Origin: Streptomyces sp. TLI_235
GTDB taxonomy: Bacteria; Actinomycetota; Actinomycetes; Streptomycetales; Streptomycetaceae
Assembly (NCBI GenBank): GCA_002300355.1
Contig: NSGV01000001.1
Span: 5,084,001 to 5,148,000, forward strand
Reading direction: 5' to 3'
DNA: 64,000 nt
Under the pieces are notes generated by a model that was given only the letters and a program-made list of their open reading frames with translations, was not told the origin of the DNA and ran no database searches. This document shows, one piece after another, positions 40,178 to 48,725 of this stretch; positions within the stretch are counted from its first letter, which is position 1, and each line of letters opens with the position of its first letter. Made by a program: the position numbers and the translations under genes.

Positions 40178-40984
40178 ATGAGCGCCGACATCTCCTTCCG
40201 TTCCGTCAGCAAGGTGTTCAAGGTCCGCGGCGGAGGCGACTTCACCGCCGTGGACCGGGTGGACCTCGACATCGCCGCCGGTGAGTTCGCCGTGCTGGTC
40301 GGGCCGAGCGGCTGCGGCAAGTCCACCCTGCTCGACCTGCTGGGCGGGCTCACCCGGCCGAGCTCCGGCGAGATCCTGCTGAACGGCAGCCCGGTGACCG
40401 GGCCGGGGCCGGACCGCTCCACGGTGTTCCAGCAGTACGCGCTGCTGCCGTGGCGAACCGCCCAGGGCAACGTCGAGTTCGGCCTGGAGTCGATCGGCGT
40501 GCCGAGACGCCAACGCGCCGCCCGCGCCAAGGAGTACCTCGCCCTGGTCGGCCTCACCGGCTTCGAGGACCGGCACCCGCACGAGCTGTCCGGCGGTATG
40601 AAGCAGCGGGTGGCGATCGCCCGCAGTCTCGCCTACGACCCCGAAGTGCTGCTGATGGACGAGCCGTTCGCCGCACTCGACGCGCAGACCCGCGAGTCGC
40701 TGCAGGACGAGCTGCGGCGGATCTGGCAGCAGACCGGCAAGACGGTCGTGTTCATCACCCACGGCATCGAGGAGGCGGTCTACCTCGGCGGGCGGGTGGC
40801 CGTGCTCACCTCCCGCCCGGGCCGGGTCAAGCAGGTCGTCCCGATCGACCTCGGTGACCGCGGTGCCGCCCGAGACCTGCGCTCCAGCCCGGAGTTCGCC
40901 CGCTACCGGCACGAGATCTGGAGCCTGCTGCACGACGAGGTCAGCCGCGCCCAGCAGTTGGAGAGAGAGGTCAGCGCCGCATGA
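40178..40984 (+). CDS. ABC transporter ATPase, SsuB/TauB type
   Basis: A 268-residue nucleotide-binding subunit with Walker A GPSGCGKST (42-50), Q-loop FQQYALLPW, signature LSGGMKQRVAIARS (137-150), Walker B VLLMDEPF (157-164) and the H-loop in FITHGIEEA. All catalytic elements are present. It would power import of the substrate caught by the preceding lipoprotein. Spacing is 3 bp upstream, and its stop overlaps the permease start (ATGA), so the three transporter genes are one translational unit. Confidence 0.95.
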   Translation: MSADISFRSVSKVFKVRGGGDFTAVDRVDLDIAAGEFAVLVGPSGCGKSTLLDLLGGLTRPSSGEILLNGSPVTGPGPDRSTVFQQYALLPWRTAQGNVEFGLESIGVPRRQRAARAKEYLALVGLTGFEDRHPHELSGGMKQRVAIARSLAYDPEVLLMDEPFAALDAQTRESLQDELRRIWQQTGKTVVFITHGIEEAVYLGGRVAVLTSRPGRVKQVVPIDLGDRGAARDLRSSPEFARYRHEIWSLLHDEVSRAQQLEREVSAA

Positions 40985-41865
40985 GCACCGACGTCCGCCC
41001 GTCCGCCCCGCCCGTCCTCACCAAGTCCAGGCCGCCGGCCGCCACGGCGCCGGCCGCCGTACCCCGACCGGCCGAGGCCGTGCGCCGCCCCTCGCGGCTT
41101 CCCGGCCTGCTGCTGACCGGGCTCACCAAGACCGTCGCGATCGCCGTACTGCTGGCGGTCTGGGAGGCCGCGCCGCGGCTCGAACTCGTCGACCCGACCT
41201 TCCTCCCGCCGTTCAGCCAGGTCGTCGACGCCTGGTTCGGCCTGCTGGACAGCGGCCAGCTCGCCACCAACACCCAGGCCAGCCTGACCCGTTCGCTCAG
41301 CGGCTTCGGCCTCTCGGTGGCGGTCGGGGTGCCGCTCGGCCTGCTGATCGGCTGGTACCGGCCGATCGCCAACCTGCTCAGCCCGCTGCTCGAACTCTTC
41401 CGCAACACCGCCGCGTTGGCGCTGCTGCCGGTGTTCGTGCTGATCCTCGGCATCGGGGAGACGTCCAAGATCTCCATCGTGCTGTACGCGTGCATCTGGC
41501 CCGTGCTGCTGAACACCATCAGCGCCGTCCGCACGGTCGACCCGACCCTGCTGCGGCTCGCCCGCTCACTGAACCTCTCGCCGTTCCGGCTCTTCCAGAA
41601 GGTGATCCTGCCGGCCTCCGTGCCGACCGTGTTCACCGGGATCCGGCTGGCCGGCGCGGTCTCCATCCTCGTCCTGGTCGCCGCCGAGATGGTCGGCGCC
41701 AAGGCCGGACTCGGCTACCTGATCAACGCCTCGCAGTTCAACTTCGCCATCCCGCAGATGTACGCGGGCATCGTCACCATCTCCGTGATCGGCGTGCTCT
41801 TCAACCAGCTGCTGGTCGCCCTGGAACGCCGCTTCACCCGCTGGCGCGCCGCGGTGGGGAACTGA
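40981..41865 (+). CDS. ABC transporter permease, SsuC/TauC type
   Basis: A 294-residue membrane protein. After a proline-rich cytoplasmic N-terminus (1-40) it has about six membrane segments, and the EAA-type coupling loop reads ARSLNLSPFRLFQKVILPASVPTVFTGIRLAG in sense. LPPFSQVVDAWFGLLDSG and SLTRSLSGFGLSVAVGVPLGLLIGWY are typical of BPD_transp_1 permeases for sulfonates. It completes the transporter. The FAD protein gene starts 2 bp after its stop. Confidence 0.94.
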   Translation: MSTDVRPSAPPVLTKSRPPAATAPAAVPRPAEAVRRPSRLPGLLLTGLTKTVAIAVLLAVWEAAPRLELVDPTFLPPFSQVVDAWFGLLDSGQLATNTQASLTRSLSGFGLSVAVGVPLGLLIGWYRPIANLLSPLLELFRNTAALALLPVFVLILGIGETSKISIVLYACIWPVLLNTISAVRTVDPTLLRLARSLNLSPFRLFQKVILPASVPTVFTGIRLAGAVSILVLVAAEMVGAKAGLGYLINASQFNFAIPQMYAGIVTISVIGVLFNQLLVALERRFTRWRAAVGN

Positions 41866-41867
41866 GC

Positions 41868-43445
41868 ATGGGCGAGCCGACACAGGAACTCACCGCGGAC
41901 GTCCTGGTCGTGGGCGGCGGCCCGGCCGCCACCTGGGCCGCCCTCGACGCGGCCCGGGCCGGCGCCGACGTCGTCCTCGCCGACAAGGGTCACTGCGGCA
42001 CCAGCGGCGCCACCGCCGCCGGCGGCACCGGCGTCTGGTACGTGCAACCGGACCCGGCGGCCCGGGAGGCGGCGATGGCGAGCCGCGAGGCGCTCGGCGG
42101 CCACCTCGCCGACCGCGGCTGGATGGGCCGGGTCCTCGACCGGACCTACGCCAACATCAACGAGCTCGCCGAGACCGGCGGTTACCCCTTCCCGACCGCA
42201 CCGGACGGCAGCCAGCCGCGCAACGGCCTGCAGGGCCCCGAGTACATGCGGCGGATGCGGATCAGGACGCGCAGGGCCGGGGTCCGCATCCTCGACCACA
42301 GCCCGGTCACCGAACTCCTCACCGCCGCCGACGGATCGGTCGCCGGAGCGGCCGGCCACCGCCGACAGGCCGGACACCCCTACCGGGTGCGGGCCGGCGC
42401 GGTCGTCCTCGCCACCGGCGGATGCGCCTTCCTCAGCGGCGCGCTGGGCACCGACACCGACACCGGTGACGGCGCCCTCTACGCGGCCGAGGTCGGCGCC
42501 GAACTCTCCGGCATGGAGTTCTCCAACGCGTACGGCATCGCGCCCGAGCACACCTCCGTCACCAAGACCGCGTTCTACTCCTTCGCCACCTTCTACCGGG
42601 AGGACGGCAGCGTACTGGAGGGCGCAGCCAGCCAGGGCGGCCGCTCAGTGATCGCCCGGGAACTGCTCGCCGCCAAGGTGTACTGCACCCTCGACCGGGC
42701 CGACCCGGCGGCGCAGCAGGCCATGCGGCTCGCCCAGCCGAACTTCTTCCTCACCTTCGACCGGCTCGGCATCGACCCGTTCAGCCGGCGGTTCGCGATC
42801 ACCCTGCTCGCCGAGGGCACCGTCCGCGGCACCGGCGGCATCCGGATCGCCGGCGACGACTGCCGCACCACCGTGCCCGGCCTGTACGCCGCCGGCGACG
42901 CCGCCACCCGGGAGCCGATCTGCGGCGGCTTCACCGGCGGTGGCAGCCACAACGCGGCCTGGGCGATGTCCTCCGGCAGCTGGGCGGGCCTCGGCGCCGC
43001 CCGGTACGCCCTCGCGCTCGGCCGGGCCGCGCACACCAGGCCGGTACGGGCCGCCGGCGGCGCGGGGCTGCGACCCACCGGCCGCAGCGGCGGCGCCGAC
43101 CACCGGGAGGTGATCGCCGCAGTGCAGGGCGAGGTGCTGCCGTACGACAAGAACTACCTGCGGCACGGCGGCACCCTCACCGGCGCACTGCGGGTGCTCG
43201 ACGACACCTGGCGGCAGCTGCGGGCCGGTCTGCACGGCGAGGGACGGGACATCGTCCGCGCCCGGCAAGCCGCCGCGCTCGCCGCCAACGCCCGCTGGAT
43301 GTACCGCTCCGCGCTCGCCCGCACCGAGAGCCGCGGCATGGCCCGCCGACTCGACTTCCCCGACCAGGACCCGGCCCAGCACCACCGGATCGCCACCGGC
43401 GGCCTGGACGAGGTCTGGACCCGCCCCCTCAAGGAACCCGCGTGA
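41868..43445 (+). CDS. FAD-dependent oxidoreductase, fumarate reductase / APS-reductase alpha superfamily
   Basis: A 525-residue flavoprotein. The dinucleotide motif is VLVVGGGPAATWAALDAARAG (GxGxxA at 16-21), then the FAD-contacting KGHCGTSGATAAGGTG, and near the end VPGLYAAGDAA and CGGFTGGGSHNAAWAMSSG. This layout belongs to the succinate dehydrogenase/fumarate reductase/AprA flavoprotein group. It is shorter than dissimilatory AprA and is followed after 10 bp by a two-cluster ferredoxin, resembling the AprA-AprB pair. In a sulfonate-type operon the likely role is a redox step on a sulfur substrate, but the reaction is not known from sequence. The ATG at 41868 lies 2 bp after the permease stop. 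No membrane anchor is seen. Confidence 0.8.
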   Translation: MGEPTQELTADVLVVGGGPAATWAALDAARAGADVVLADKGHCGTSGATAAGGTGVWYVQPDPAAREAAMASREALGGHLADRGWMGRVLDRTYANINELAETGGYPFPTAPDGSQPRNGLQGPEYMRRMRIRTRRAGVRILDHSPVTELLTAADGSVAGAAGHRRQAGHPYRVRAGAVVLATGGCAFLSGALGTDTDTGDGALYAAEVGAELSGMEFSNAYGIAPEHTSVTKTAFYSFATFYREDGSVLEGAASQGGRSVIARELLAAKVYCTLDRADPAAQQAMRLAQPNFFLTFDRLGIDPFSRRFAITLLAEGTVRGTGGIRIAGDDCRTTVPGLYAAGDAATREPICGGFTGGGSHNAAWAMSSGSWAGLGAARYALALGRAAHTRPVRAAGGAGLRPTGRSGGADHREVIAAVQGEVLPYDKNYLRHGGTLTGALRVLDDTWRQLRAGLHGEGRDIVRARQAAALAANARWMYRSALARTESRGMARRLDFPDQDPAQHHRIATGGLDEVWTRPLKEPA

Positions 43446-43455
43446 AGGAGCCTGC

Positions 43456-43794
43456 GTGATCGAACTGGTCTCCGCCGCCCGCTGCATCGCCTGCGACAAG
43501 TGCATCAAGGTCTGTCCGACCGACGTCTTCGACCGCGGCGAGGACGGCATCCCCGTGATCGCCCGGCAGGACGACTGCCAGACCTGCTTCCACTGCGAGG
43601 CCAACTGCCCCGTCGACGCCCTGTACGTCGACCCGCGCACCCGGCCACTGCCCGGCCCGCACGACGAGGACGCACTCGCCGACGCCGGCCTCCTCGGCAG
43701 CTACCGGGCCCGCATCGGCTGGGGCCACGGCCGCACCCCCGGCGCGCAGCTCGCCATCGGCCCCGCCTTCGGGACCGCACCCATCACCTCCTGA
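43456..43794 (+). CDS. Ferredoxin with two 4Fe-4S clusters (AprB-like)
   Basis: A 112-residue electron carrier. The two cluster motifs are CIACDKCIKVCP (C10, C13, C16, C20) and CQTCFHCEANCP (C41, C44, C47, C51), each CxxCxxCxxxCP. The remaining 60 residues have no motif. Directly behind the flavoprotein gene, it is the probable partner that feeds or accepts electrons for the FAD enzyme. The GTG at 43456 follows GAAGGAG. The dioxygenase gene follows after 43 bp, so it remains in the operon. Confidence 0.9.
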   Translation: MIELVSAARCIACDKCIKVCPTDVFDRGEDGIPVIARQDDCQTCFHCEANCPVDALYVDPRTRPLPGPHDEDALADAGLLGSYRARIGWGHGRTPGAQLAIGPAFGTAPITS

Positions 43795-43837
43795 ACTCCC
43801 CGCAACCCCGACGGATCATCAGAGAAGGAGCACACCC

Positions 43838-44725
43838 ATGACCGCGTTCGAGCTCCACAAGGTCGGCGGCCGGATCGGCGCCGAGATCACCGGCCTCGAC
43901 CTCGCCCAGCCGCTCGACGAGCAGACCGTCACCGCGCTCAACGAGGCCCTGGTCGCCCACAAGGCGCTGTTCTTCCGCGGCCAGCACCTCGACGACGAGG
44001 GCCAGACCCGCTTCGCCGCCAACTTCGGCCCGCTCACCACCGCCCACCCGACCGTGCCCTCGCTCGACGGACAGCCCAACGTCCTCGCCGTCGACAGCGA
44101 GGACGGCGGCCGCGCCAACCAGTGGCACACCGACGTCACCTTCGTCCGCACCCCGCCCAAGGCGTCCACGCTGCGCAGCCTGGTCGTCCCGCCCTACGGC
44201 GGCAACACCCTCATCGCCAACACCCAGACCGCCTACCGTGACCTCCCCGAGCAGCTGCGGGAGTTCGCCGACCGGCTATGGGCCGTCCACACCAACGACT
44301 ACGACTACGCCCAGGGCAAGGAGCTCGACGACGCCGAGGCCGAGCGCCGCCGGGTCTTCACCGCCCGCACCTACCGCACCGCCCACCCGGTGGTCCGCGT
44401 CCACCCCGAGAGCGGCGAACGCGGCCTGTTCATCGGCGGATTCGCCGAGCGCATCCTCGGCCTGCCCACCGCCGCCTCGCACGACCTGCTGCGCACCCTC
44501 CAGTCGTACGTCACCCGGCCGGAGAACGTGGTCCGCTGGCGCTGGGCGGTCGGCGACGTCGTGCTCTTCGACAACCGCTCCACCCAGCACTACGCGCCGG
44601 ACGACTACGACGACCTGCCGCGCCGCCTGCACCGCGTCACCGTCGCCGGCGACGTGCCGGTCGGCGTCAGCGGCGAGCCCGGCTACATCGTCGAGGGCGA
44701 CGACGCCGCGCACTACACCGGCTGA
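43838..44725 (+). CDS. TauD/TfdA-family Fe(II)/2-oxoglutarate dioxygenase
   Basis: A 295-residue enzyme of the family that oxidises taurine, alkylsulfonates, alkyl sulfates or 2,4-D, releasing sulfite or sulfate from the sulfur substrates. The iron triad is visible: H97 and D99 in NQWHTDVTF and the distal H265 in RRLHRVTVAG, and an arginine for 2-oxoglutarate is nearby. The start AEITGLDLAQPLDEQTVTALNEAL and VLFDNRSTQHYAPDDY are characteristic. Position after the transporter and the flavoprotein/ferredoxin suggests a desulfonating role. The ATG at 43838 follows AGAAGGAG. A hairpin at 44761-44795 ends the operon. Confidence 0.93.
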   Translation: MTAFELHKVGGRIGAEITGLDLAQPLDEQTVTALNEALVAHKALFFRGQHLDDEGQTRFAANFGPLTTAHPTVPSLDGQPNVLAVDSEDGGRANQWHTDVTFVRTPPKASTLRSLVVPPYGGNTLIANTQTAYRDLPEQLREFADRLWAVHTNDYDYAQGKELDDAEAERRRVFTARTYRTAHPVVRVHPESGERGLFIGGFAERILGLPTAASHDLLRTLQSYVTRPENVVRWRWAVGDVVLFDNRSTQHYAPDDYDDLPRRLHRVTVAGDVPVGVSGEPGYIVEGDDAAHYTG

Positions 44726-44760
44726 ACCACCACCCGGCCGACGCACCGGCCGACGCACCG

Positions 44761-44795
44761 GCCGCGCCGCGGGGCACACCGCCCCGCGACGCGGC
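44761..44795. terminator. Bidirectional terminator after the dioxygenase gene
   Basis: Inverted repeat with 6 + 7 bp paired arms (one 2x2 internal mismatch) and a 5-nt loop, between convergent genes that stop at 44725 and 44805. The preceding 30 bp carry a short CGGCCGACGCAC duplication. Confidence 0.65.
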
Positions 44796-44804
44796 CGCAC
44801 GCGC

Positions 44805-45644
44805 TCAGCGCCCCCACACCTCGCGGACCCGCCCGGCGATCTGGCGGCCCTGGGCGAGGCCGGCCGCGGCGGCGGGCGTCCGGACGGCCGGGTCCAGCGG
44901 ATTGACGCCGAAGGCCGCCGCGGACTCCTCGTCCGGGGTCACCGCCAGCACCCCCGCACCGCGGCCCTCCAGCTCCGTGACCTGGGCGGTCAGCGCCTCG
45001 TCCGGCATCGGGGCCAGCACCAGTACCCGGGCGCCCGTGGCGAGATCGGCGTTGACCGAGCTGCGGACACCGCCGTCCACGTACCGCGAACCGCCGAGGG
45101 TCACCGGCGGCCAGATCCCGGGGACGGCGCAACTGGCCGCCACCGCGTCCACCAGACCCACCCCGGCCGCCCGGTCGAAGAGTTCGACCTCGGCCGTGTC
45201 GGCGTCCACCGCCACCAGGGTGAGCGGCCGGGCCGGCCACTCGTGGTGCGGCAGGCGCGCCGCGACCACCTCACGGCGGGCCGCCTCGGGCACCGTCTCC
45301 GCGGCCAGCGCCAAGTCGCAGACCGCCCGGCGGAGTTCGACCGGGTCGACGGACTCCTCGACGAGCTTGCCCCAAGCCGCGGTCAGTGCCGCCACCGTGG
45401 CCGGGTCGGGCGTCAACTCGGCGTTCTGCAGCGCCGCTTCGCTCTGCCGGCGGTACAGCTCGGCCAACGGCAGACCGCTCGCCAACTGGCCTGCCACGGT
45501 GGCGCCCGCCGACGTTCCCACCACCTGGTCCGCCGTGGCCGCCACCGCGACGCCCTCGGCCTCGAAGCCTGCCAACAACCCGGTCAGCCACGCGATCCCC
45601 GCCAGCCCGCCACCACCGAGCACCAGCGACCTCTGGTCCGTCAT
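44805..45644 (-). CDS. Patatin-like serine hydrolase
   Basis: A 279-residue cytoplasmic hydrolase with the patatin catalytic dyad: nucleophile S45 in GTSAG (43-47) and D190 in YVDGGVR, plus the glycine-rich oxyanion loop LGGGGLAG (9-16). Such enzymes cleave acyl chains from lipids; the physiological substrate is unknown. The ATG at 45644 follows GAGGAGGCGGGG. It is the last gene of the minus-strand run ROK-flavin monooxygenase-patatin, separated from the monooxygenase by 157 bp that contain a duplicated 12-mer (about 45774-45798). A link to the sulfur operon is only positional. Confidence 0.88.
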   Translation of the reverse strand: MTDQRSLVLGGGGLAGIAWLTGLLAGFEAEGVAVAATADQVVGTSAGATVAGQLASGLPLAELYRRQSEAALQNAELTPDPATVAALTAAWGKLVEESVDPVELRRAVCDLALAAETVPEAARREVVAARLPHHEWPARPLTLVAVDADTAEVELFDRAAGVGLVDAVAASCAVPGIWPPVTLGGSRYVDGGVRSSVNADLATGARVLVLAPMPDEALTAQVTELEGRGAGVLAVTPDEESAAAFGVNPLDPAVRTPAAAAGLAQGRQIAGRVREVWGR

Positions 45645-45801
45645 CCCCGCCTCCTCGCCGTCGGAGCGGGGCGTGGGTGCCGCGCTCCATGGGTGCCAAC
45701 GGGTCGGGGTGGGTGGGGTGTTCCGGCGGGGGAACATGCCGAGGGGCGCAGCGGACGGTGTCCGTTGCGCCCCGGGTTCGGGTGCGGGTTCGGGTGCGGG
45801 C

Positions 45802-47133
45802 TCAGGCGGCGGTGGACCAGCGGCCGGTGGGGCGGGGGAGCCCGTAGTGGTCGCGGAGGGTGCGGCCGGTGTAGCCCTCGCGGAAGAGGCCGCGCTTGCG
45901 GAGGATCGGCAGGACCTGCTCGACGAAGTCGGTGAGGCCGTCGGGCAGGATCGGCGGCATCACGTTGAAGCCGTCCGCGGCGCCCTGGGTGAACCAGGTC
46001 TCGATGTGGTCGGCGATCTGCTCGGGGGTGCCGACGGCGACCTGGTGGCCGCGGCCGCCGCCGAGTCGGCCGATCAGCTGCCGCAGAGTCAGCCCGTCGC
46101 GTTCGGCGAGGTCGCGGACGAGTTCGAAGCGGCTCTTGGCGCCGTTGATCTCGGTGACCGGAGGCAGCGGGGGCAGCGGGGCGTCCAGCGGGTGGTCGGT
46201 GAGGTCGAGGCCGAGGACCCCGGAGAGCACGGAGACGGCGCGGGCGGGGCTGATCAGGGCGTCGAGTTCCTCGTCGAGCCGGCGGGCCTCGGCCTCGGTG
46301 GAGCCGATCACGGGCACGACGCCGGGAAGGATCTTGATCTGCTGCGGGTCGCGGCCGGCTGCGGCGGCCTGCCGCTTGAGGTCGGCGTAGAAGGACCGGC
46401 CCGCCTCCAGGGTCTGCTGCGCGGTGAACACGGCCTCGGCCCAGCGGGCGGCGAAGGCGCGGCCGCTGTCGGAGGAGCCGGCCTGGACGAGCAGCGGGTG
46501 GCCCTGCGGGCTGCGCGGGATGTTGAGCGGGCCGCGGACGCGGAAGTGCGGGCCGGCGTGGTCGATCTCGTGCACCCGGTCGGGGTCGGCGAAGGAGCCG
46601 GTGGCACGGTCGAGGAGGAGCGCGCCGTCCTCCCAGCTGTCCCAGAGCGCGGTGACGACGTCGAGGAACTCGTCGGCCCGTTCGTAGCGGACGGCGTGCT
46701 CGGTGTTGGCGCTGCGCCCGAAGTTCTGGGCGGCGCGGTCGCCGGCCGAGGTGACGATGTTCCAGCCGGCCCGGCCGCGGCTGATGTGGTCGAGCGAGGC
46801 GAACTGCCGGGCGAGGTTGTAGGGCTCGGAGAAGCCGGTGGAGACGGTGCCGATGAGGCCGATCCGCTCGGTGACGACGGCGAGCGCGGTGAGCAGCGTG
46901 AACGGTTCGAAGTGGCTGATCAGGCCCCAGCCGCCGTCCGATCGGGCCTCGACGCCGTCGGCGAGGAAGACCGAGTCGAAGGAGGCGGCCTCGGCCTGCC
47001 GGGCGAGGTTCTGGAAGTGGCCGATGTCGGCGGCCTGCGTCGGGTCGGTCCGGGGGTGGCGCCAGGCGGCCTCGTGGTGGCCGACGCCCATGAGGAAGAG
47101 GTTGAAGTGCAGCTGGCGGTCGTTCTCGGGCAT
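45802..47133 (-). CDS. Flavin-dependent monooxygenase of the NtaA/SnaA/DszA family (LLM class)
   Basis: A 443-residue bacterial luciferase-like FMNH2-dependent monooxygenase. Family marks include the N-terminal HFNLFLMGVGHHEAAWRHP in pieces, FDSVFLADG, the GRAGWNIVTS substrate loop and LVQAGSSDSGRAFAARWAEAVF. Relatives oxidise nitrilotriacetate, dibenzothiophene sulfone or other C-S/C-N compounds, and need a separate flavin reductase, which is not encoded nearby. In this neighbourhood a sulfur role is plausible. The ATG at 47133 is the first start with family sequence. A 7-bp palindrome lies 87 bp upstream at 47220-47238. Confidence 0.9.
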   Translation of the reverse strand: MPENDRQLHFNLFLMGVGHHEAAWRHPRTDPTQAADIGHFQNLARQAEAASFDSVFLADGVEARSDGGWGLISHFEPFTLLTALAVVTERIGLIGTVSTGFSEPYNLARQFASLDHISRGRAGWNIVTSAGDRAAQNFGRSANTEHAVRYERADEFLDVVTALWDSWEDGALLLDRATGSFADPDRVHEIDHAGPHFRVRGPLNIPRSPQGHPLLVQAGSSDSGRAFAARWAEAVFTAQQTLEAGRSFYADLKRQAAAAGRDPQQIKILPGVVPVIGSTEAEARRLDEELDALISPARAVSVLSGVLGLDLTDHPLDAPLPPLPPVTEINGAKSRFELVRDLAERDGLTLRQLIGRLGGGRGHQVAVGTPEQIADHIETWFTQGAADGFNVMPPILPDGLTDFVEQVLPILRKRGLFREGYTGRTLRDHYGLPRPTGRWSTAA

Positions 47134-47219
47134 GGCGGAGGGCTCCGGCTGGGAGGAGGGGACGAGGGGTCCCTGCCATCCTCGGGTCGGCCCCGCGGGT
47201 GGACAACGATTCGTCGGCC

Positions 47220-47238
47220 CGGCGGAATTAATCCGCCG
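47220..47238. promoter_or_regulatory. Palindromic operator candidate upstream of the flavin monooxygenase
   Basis: CGGCGGA-ATTAA-TCCGCCG, perfect 7-bp arms with an A/T centre, 87 bp upstream of the monooxygenase ATG and behind the ROK regulator gene. The shape fits a dimeric regulator such as the adjacent ROK protein. Confidence 0.4.
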
Positions 47239-47303
47239 TTGACGGCCTGTTCGCAGTGGTCGGGACGGTGGCGGGGGCAGGAAGCCCGGGCGGGTGGCGG
47301 CGG

Positions 47304-48506
47304 TCAGGAGGCCCGGGCGGTGCGCAGCTCCATCGGCCGCCGGTACGCGCTGTCGAGGACCCCGGCGCCGGCGGCGACGGCCAGCAGGTCCAGTCCGAAG
47401 GAGCCTGCGGTGACCAGCTGGCCGGGTTCGGGCCGGGCGTGCGCGAGCACCTGCTGGTGGAGGACCTCCGCGAGGTGCGGGGAGACGGCGAGCCCGGCCT
47501 CGCTGACGACGAGCACCTCCGGGTTGAGGACGTCGAGCAGCAGGGCGGCGGCGGGCGCGATCAGCCGCAGCCGCTCCTCGAAGAGCTCCAGGACGGGGCG
47601 GTGGCCGGCGGCGGCGCGGGTCAGCAGCAGGTCGAGGTCGGGCTGGGGGACGACGCCGAGCCGGTGGGCGCGGCGGACGAGGGCGCGGTCGGAGACGGTG
47701 GCCTGGAGGCACCCGGTGCGGCCGCAGGGGCAGGGCTCGGTGGAGCCGGGCACGGGCAGGTGGCCGATGTCGCCGGCCCGGGAGCGCCGGCCCTGCAGGA
47801 CGCCGCCGCCGGTGGCGATGGCGGCGTCGACGACGTTGCCGACGAAGAGCTGGACGAGTTCGGTGGCGCCCCGGCCGGCACCGAAGAGCAGTTCGGCCCG
47901 GGCGAGGGCGCGGGCGTGGCTGTCGACGTGCACGGGCAGTCGGGTCACCCCGGAGAGCAGGTCGCGGACCGGGACGTCGTGCCAGCCGAGCGGGGCGTGC
48001 TCGACGACGACGCCGCGCTCGGAGTCGACCCAGCCGCCGGTGACCACGCCGACGCCGAGCAGGGACCGTCCGGCGGCGCGGCGGGCGGTGAAGGAGGGCA
48101 GGTGGGTGCGGATGGTGCGGAGTACGGCGGCGGCGTCGCCGTGCCGGGGGAGGCGTTCGTGGGCGACGACCCGGCCACGCAGGTCGAGCAGGGCGAAGGT
48201 GAGCCACGGCACGCCGATGTGGACGCCGCAGGCGAGGTGGTGGCGGGTGTCGATGTCGAGCGGCAGCCGGGGCCGGCCGGCCCGGGGCGGGCCGTCGGGT
48301 GGCGGAAGTTCGCGCAGCAGGCCGAGGGCGATGAGGTCGGCGGTGTGGCGGGAGACGGCGGCGGCGCTGAGTCCGGTGGTCCGGCCGACCGCGGGGCGGG
48401 TCAGCGCGCCGCGCGCCAGGACGCTGCGCAGCACCGCGCCCGCGCCGCCGCCCTCGGCGGGCTGCGGGGCTCGGCCGAACGCGGGGGATGCGACCAGGGA
48501 GAGCAT
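47304..48506 (-). CDS. ROK-family transcriptional regulator
   Basis: A 400-residue protein with an N-terminal winged helix-turn-helix (about 24-70, TRPAVGRTTGLSAAAVSRH) and a ROK sugar-kinase-like domain. The zinc motif is present as H249, C259, C261 and C266 (EPCPCGRTGCLQ). The expected catalytic Asp position is in VDSHARALAR (D195), but the ATP motifs look weak, so it is likely a sugar-responsive repressor or activator rather than a kinase. The ATG at 48506 gives normal length but has no good ribosome-binding site; a downstream start is possible. Same strand as and 170 bp upstream of the flavin monooxygenase, so it may regulate it. Confidence 0.85.
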   Translation of the reverse strand: MLSLVASPAFGRAPQPAEGGGAGAVLRSVLARGALTRPAVGRTTGLSAAAVSRHTADLIALGLLRELPPPDGPPRAGRPRLPLDIDTRHHLACGVHIGVPWLTFALLDLRGRVVAHERLPRHGDAAAVLRTIRTHLPSFTARRAAGRSLLGVGVVTGGWVDSERGVVVEHAPLGWHDVPVRDLLSGVTRLPVHVDSHARALARAELLFGAGRGATELVQLFVGNVVDAAIATGGGVLQGRRSRAGDIGHLPVPGSTEPCPCGRTGCLQATVSDRALVRRAHRLGVVPQPDLDLLLTRAAAGHRPVLELFEERLRLIAPAAALLLDVLNPEVLVVSEAGLAVSPHLAEVLHQQVLAHARPEPGQLVTAGSFGLDLLAVAAGAGVLDSAYRRPMELRTARAS

Positions 48507-48725
48507 GCGGTCGATGGTCGCAGCGGGGTGTTGCGCGGGCGTGGCGGCGGCGTGAAGCGGTGCGTGCGGTGGCGGCGTGAAGGTGCGCGGGCCGGTGCGC
48601 GGCCGGTCTGCGGGGCGGTGCGCGGGGCGGTGTGCGGCCCGGCGGACGTCAGGGTGTGCGACGGCCGCGCGGGTGTGACCTGCGGCCCTGCCACCGAGGC
48701 CCTGCCAACCGGTAGCCTTTCCGAC

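Noticed and set aside
44278..48555. A 1425-codon open frame on the plus strand across patatin, monooxygenase and ROK genes
   Set aside because: Shadow frame; all three minus-strand genes have clear catalytic motifs and the frame has none.
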